From Longimicrobiales bacterium (GTDB lineage Bacteria > Gemmatimonadota > Gemmatimonadetes > Longimicrobiales > Gaopeijiaceae), in assembly GCA_951828585.1 (NCBI GenBank), contig OX639991.1, positions 3,256,576-3,320,575 of the forward strand: a stretch of DNA of 64,000 bases, written 5' to 3'. Made by a program: the position numbers and the translations under genes. Positions 60,575-64,000 of this stretch are shown piece after piece; within the stretch, counting starts at the first letter, position 1, and the number at the start of each line of letters is the position of its first letter. The notes beneath the pieces were generated by a model. It was not told the DNA's origin. It was given only the letters and a program-made list of their open reading frames with translations, and did not search any database.

Positions 60575-62395
60575 CTTTGCTCCCGGACGATGGCACCATT
60601 GTCAACCTGCCTTATTCATGAATTCGCGAGTCGAGGGCAAGGTAGGGGGCTGAGAGGCCTCTCACAACCCCGATGGCGGGTCGGGGGCGGTTCCGGGGGC
60701 AAAAAACGGGCGTTTCGAGTCCGAAAAGGTTAGTTTGTTCGACCGAACCGAGCCGGTTTCCGGCGCTTGGAGACACCTCGGCGTCCTTGCGGCCGCCGGG
60801 GCCGGGAAAGGGTTCGGCGCCTGGCGGCGCCCGCGCTATCCGGAGGGCCCGTGCAGGGTCGCGAGCCCGCGGGCGAGCATGCGCCAGTGCGCCGACGCGC
60901 CTCCGATGGTCATCGTAATCCGGCGGCCCGATACGGTGAAGCGCGCCGGGGTGCGGAGCACGCGGTCCGCGAGACGCCGCAGGCTCCAGCCGGTTCCGGT
61001 CATGCGCTCCAGCACGGCGCGCTGGACGTGCATGATCTGGTAGCCGAAGCCGGCGAGCAGCAGGCGCACCTGGTTGCACGCGAAGGGGTCCACACCCTTC
61101 TCGCGCTTCGCGATCTTCTTGCCCCGGTAGTGGCTCTTGCGGCGCGACGTGGACGACAGGGCCGGGGAGACGACGCTCATCAGCTCGCCCAGGTGGCCCT
61201 CCGCCTTGCCGCGCTTGCGGTACAGCGCCAGGAGGTCCTCGCCGGACATCTCCTCCGACGGCATCGAGGTCAGCAGCCAGAAGCAGCGCGGGATGAGTTC
61301 GCCCGGCCGCTCGACGACGACCTGCACGACCCGGCGGGAACGGGACCACGACCCGGCCCGGTAGGACGACTCGCAAACCCAGGTGCGGGGCTCGCCGCCG
61401 GGCGCCCCGTTGTTCAGCGCATCCCAGACCACGGCGTCCATGGCCGGCAGCGCCAGGCGCTTCAGCACGGCGTTGTTGCGCACCCGGGCCACGTAGTGCG
61501 TGCCCCGCTCCTCCAGCGCCGCCATCAGCGGCTCGCCGGGATATCCCGCGTCGAAGCGCACCGCTGCCTTCCCGCACAGATGCCGCTCCGCCCGCTCCAG
61601 CACCTCGAGGACGAACTCCAGCCCGCCGTCCGCCGTGTGCACCTGCCCCTCGCGCAGCCGCAGATCCAGGATGTCGCCCGTCTCCCCCGCCGCCGCCACG
61701 ATCGGATGATACACGCGCCGGTGATAGTAGCCGTTCCACGCGCTGCCCGGCTGTTCCCCATGGACCTCGACCGGCAGGCTGTCGATGTCGATCACCAGCG
61801 TCTTCGGACGCCGCCGGCCGCCCATCGCCTTCAGCCGCCACCCCGCCAGCCGCTGCAACCCCTCGCGCAGCACCTCGACGCCCTCCTTCGCCGACCACGC
61901 CGCCACCCGCCGCGACAGCGTCGGCTGCGAGGGCAGGCACCCGCCCTCGCCCAGCGGAGCCGTGCCCGCCCGGTCGCCGGTGGCCAGCCGCAGCGCCGGA
62001 TCGTCGCGCAGCTCCGTCGCGTCGCCATGGTCCCGGCGGCCCTGCCCCGCCAGCAGCAGAAGCGTCCGCGCCAGCCGCCTCTGAGAATGCCGGATCCGGC
62101 GCCCGTCCCGCTTGTCCGGCAGCCCCTCCGCCAGAAACCGCACCACCCTGCTGCGCCGCAGCAGCTCGCGCCCCGTCAGAGCCCCCGAATCCCCCGTGAT
62201 CCGGTCCCGGCCGGACCCAATCCTGATCGACCTGTTGAAGCTGAACGGCGCATCCATTATCTTCACCCCCGACGTGATGGCTGGCAGGTGCTCGCGATCC
62301 TTCTAACACTCTGAATCTAAAGCACTTGCCGCCTCACGTCGCCTCGCCTCCCGGCCATTCGTGAATAAGGGGGGGTCAATCGCCCGGGAGCAAAG
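60575..62395 (-). mobile_element. IS1380 family element, type B
   Basis: Two nested pairs of inverted repeats bound a transposase gene: an inner pair CCTTATTCA, one variable base, GAAT (60610-60623; complement 62357-62370) and an outer 17-base pair CTTTGCTCCCGG, A or G, CGAT (60575-60591; complement 62379-62395). The inner pair resembles usual IS1380 ends (1761 bp); the outer pair may be true ends or a pre-existing palindrome. No target duplication is evident. Confidence 0.8.
60836..62266 (-). CDS. IS1380 family transposase (type B)
   Basis: 476 residues, a DDE transposase of the same family as the one at 34741 but only distantly similar. TLVIDIDSLPVEVHGEQPGS (first Asp), KAAVRFDAGYPGEPLMAALE (second Asp) and LLALYRKRGKAEGHLGELMS (Glu in a YREK-like helix). 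C-terminal FACNQVRLLLAGFGYQIMHV is typical. The frame is complete. Confidence 0.93.
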   Translation of the reverse strand: MKIMDAPFSFNRSIRIGSGRDRITGDSGALTGRELLRRSRVVRFLAEGLPDKRDGRRIRHSQRRLARTLLLLAGQGRRDHGDATELRDDPALRLATGDRAGTAPLGEGGCLPSQPTLSRRVAAWSAKEGVEVLREGLQRLAGWRLKAMGGRRRPKTLVIDIDSLPVEVHGEQPGSAWNGYYHRRVYHPIVAAAGETGDILDLRLREGQVHTADGGLEFVLEVLERAERHLCGKAAVRFDAGYPGEPLMAALEERGTHYVARVRNNAVLKRLALPAMDAVVWDALNNGAPGGEPRTWVCESSYRAGSWSRSRRVVQVVVERPGELIPRCFWLLTSMPSEEMSGEDLLALYRKRGKAEGHLGELMSVVSPALSSTSRRKSHYRGKKIAKREKGVDPFACNQVRLLLAGFGYQIMHVQRAVLERMTGTGWSLRRLADRVLRTPARFTVSGRRITMTIGGASAHWRMLARGLATLHGPSG

Positions 62396-62483
62396 CGCCC
62401 CTCCTTCACCAGGTGCTCAGTTTGATCCGCACCACCCTGTTTCGGACTGAAGCACGTCCGGTGGTCACGATCTTGCCGCTAAG

Positions 62484-64000
62484 CCGTATTTCTCACACCG
62501 GCAAGCAGAGGACCACGGAGGGGGCCGTAAGGCGGGGTTGAAGCCGTCGCGGCGTGGTCAACGGCGTTGAGGTGCGGAAAACAGGGGAGGACAGCCCTGC
62601 GACGAGAGAGTTCGTAGCTCCGAACAGGCCAACCGGGGGGCGAAGGACGCTCTGGCGGGTCCCGGGGCGCACGGGTCCCGTGAGGGGTGGGGTGCAGACG
62701 GTCGGGAGCGGCGCCTTCCTCGGAGGCTACCCTGGTAATCGCGCGTGGACGCGGGCGAAGGCTGCGGCGGAGGGGTGCGCGGAGTCCATGGCGATCTTGA
62801 CGCGGCGCACCGACACCATGACGCGGGCGCCGATCCTGAGAAGCTTCAGCCGGAGCGTTCCGGCGGTGGCCCGGGCCAGCCGGGTGCCGTGAAGCGCTTG
62901 CCTGAGGACGGCGAAGAGGACCGCTGCGAAGGCGGAGAAGAGGAGCCGGAGCTGGTTGGCGGCGAAACAGGTGGCCGACGTCCGGTCGGAGAAGAGATCC
63001 AGTTGCTGCTCCTTGATCGCGTTCTCGGCGTTGCCCCGCTGGCAGTACACGCGCTCGTAGACGGTGCGGGCCGAGAAGGTGTCCGCGGGCAGCGAGGTGA
63101 CCACGAAGCGCGGGTTCGCCTTGTCCGCCAGATGCTCGGCCTTCGCGATGACGCGGCGCTCGCACGACCAACTCTTCCGGGTCGCGTACGGGAACTCCGT
63201 GTACCGGCGGGCCGCCCGCCCCTTCCTCTCAGCTTCCGCCGCGGCGTCGTCGAGCACCCATTCGATCCGCTCGGCAAGCCGCGAGTTCCTGGCCAGGCCG
63301 ACGACATAGTCCACGTCGTTGTCCCTGCACCACGCCATCAGCTCCTCGCGGGCGTACGCGGAATCGGCCCGGACCATGACCTTCAGCCATGGCCACTGCC
63401 GCCGGAGCCGGGCGATGACGCGGCCGAGCGGCCCGGTCACCTCTCCGGCGGGATCGGCGTTGCCCGGCCTGAGCTGTGCGAAGAGCGGGCGTCCGGCGCA
63501 GAGGATGTACAGCGGCAGGAGGCAGTAGTGCCCGTAATAGCCGTGGAAGAACCGCCCCTCCTGCCGGCCGTGCACCGGATCGTCGGTCGTGTCGATGTCC
63601 AGCACCAGCCGCTCCGGGGGCAGTCCCTGCCAGGAGTCGATGAACAAGTCGGCCAGCACGTCCTGAAGCTTCTCAGGGTCGTGGCCGATCTTGCGGTAGC
63701 GGTCGGGCCGGCCCCGGGCGGGCGCGTGTTCGAGACGGCTCAGCGTGCTCTTGCCCGCCAGCGGCGCGCAGCCCTTCCGGCGTCCCTCGAGCTTGCCCGA
63801 CAGCAGCGCCAGCAGCGGGTCGCGCCGCAACTCGTCGTGGTCGTTGAGGTCCTCGTATCCCAGCGTGATGCCAGTGATCCGCTGCGCCACCAGCGTCCGC
63901 ACCGAATGCTCCGTGAGACGGGGGTCGCGGTGGTCCGTGAAGCACGCGGCCACCCGGTCGAAGAAGCCGAGCGCCCGGTCGATCTTCCTCAGCAGCAGCG
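62484..64000 (-). mobile_element. IS1380 family element, type A, second copy (cut by window edge)
   Basis: From CCGTATTTCTCACACC at 62484 the sequence matches the copy at 34498 almost base for base; I noticed one difference (A at 62514 against G at 34528). Flanking bases differ, which defines the left end. About 200 bases including the right end lie beyond the window. Same orientation as the first copy, 27,986 bp away. Confidence 0.94.
62727..64000 (-). CDS. IS1380 family transposase (type A), second copy, N-terminus outside window
   Basis: The 424 visible codons translate to the same protein as residues 35-458 of the transposase at 34741-36117, with the DDE regions LDIDTTDDPVHG, VMVRADSAYAREE and YCQRGNAENAIKEQ intact. 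By comparison, the start codon is about 103 bases past the right edge. Confidence 0.93.
   Translation of the reverse strand, partial: LLLRKIDRALGFFDRVAACFTDHRDPRLTEHSVRTLVAQRITGITLGYEDLNDHDELRRDPLLALLSGKLEGRRKGCAPLAGKSTLSRLEHAPARGRPDRYRKIGHDPEKLQDVLADLFIDSWQGLPPERLVLDIDTTDDPVHGRQEGRFFHGYYGHYCLLPLYILCAGRPLFAQLRPGNADPAGEVTGPLGRVIARLRRQWPWLKVMVRADSAYAREELMAWCRDNDVDYVVGLARNSRLAERIEWVLDDAAAEAERKGRAARRYTEFPYATRKSWSCERRVIAKAEHLADKANPRFVVTSLPADTFSARTVYERVYCQRGNAENAIKEQQLDLFSDRTSATCFAANQLRLLFSAFAAVLFAVLRQALHGTRLARATAGTLRLKLLRIGARVMVSVRRVKIAMDSAHPSAAAFARVHARLPG

Overview
The window is high-GC bacterial chromosome with dense coding on both strands. The gene content suggests a member of the Gemmatimonadota or a neighbouring phylum: PSD/PSCyt-type cytochrome proteins (DUF1592) paired with DUF1552 proteins, a type-2 isoleucyl-tRNA synthetase, beta-propeller and peptidase MA-like secreted proteins, and a CdaA diadenylate cyclase beside ftsH. 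The phylum is inferred from gene content, not from a marker gene. No rRNA, tRNA or CRISPR array was recognised.

Layout. 0-12.5 kb is a conserved core: the ftsH 3' end, cdaA (minus), an exbB-exbD-exbD-tonB energy-transduction operon closed by a strong hairpin, then yggS-punA-ileS-rluD and secreted peptidases, mostly overlapping by a few bases. 12.5-17.9 kb holds two insertion sequences whose target genes can be rebuilt to the base: an IS3 element in the PDZ domain of an M28 peptidase (3-bp target duplication) and an IS1634-family element in a PIN-like gene (6-bp duplication). The PIN-like gene pairs with an AAA/ABC-type ATPase in a defence-like two-gene module. 18.1-29.9 kb is a tandem duplication of a three-gene cassette: two-haem DUF1592 cytochrome, Tat-exported DUF1552 protein, and secreted ankyrin-repeat protein. 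30-34.2 kb has an Rpn-type nuclease, a glutamate-synthase-like protein fused to a Rieske domain, and a sigma-54 activator.

34.5-37.8 kb holds an IS1380 element and an IS1182 element side by side, followed by a deleted fragment of purF. 37.9-43.4 kb is an ECF sigma/anti-sigma operon with a multi-pass membrane protein and an eight-cysteine small secreted protein, divergent from a thioredoxin-like protein and several secreted proteins, some broken. 43.5-52.9 kb is a decayed mobile region: an ISXO2-type remnant split by an IS3 element, a frameshifted exonuclease, a MobC/relaxase pair whose relaxase is stopped by a (CTAG)4 insert, frameshifted IS110 and IS630 elements, an IS21 remnant and a truncated lipoprotein.

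52.9-60.3 kb is one minus-strand operon, purC-psd-pssA-purS-purQ-purL-purF. Every junction overlaps, which couples de novo purine synthesis to phosphatidylserine/phosphatidylethanolamine synthesis. 60.6-64 kb holds a second type of IS1380 element and then a second, near-identical copy of the 34.5-kb IS1380 element, cut by the window edge. The two copies lie in direct orientation about 28 kb apart and bracket the mobilisation remnants and the purine operon.
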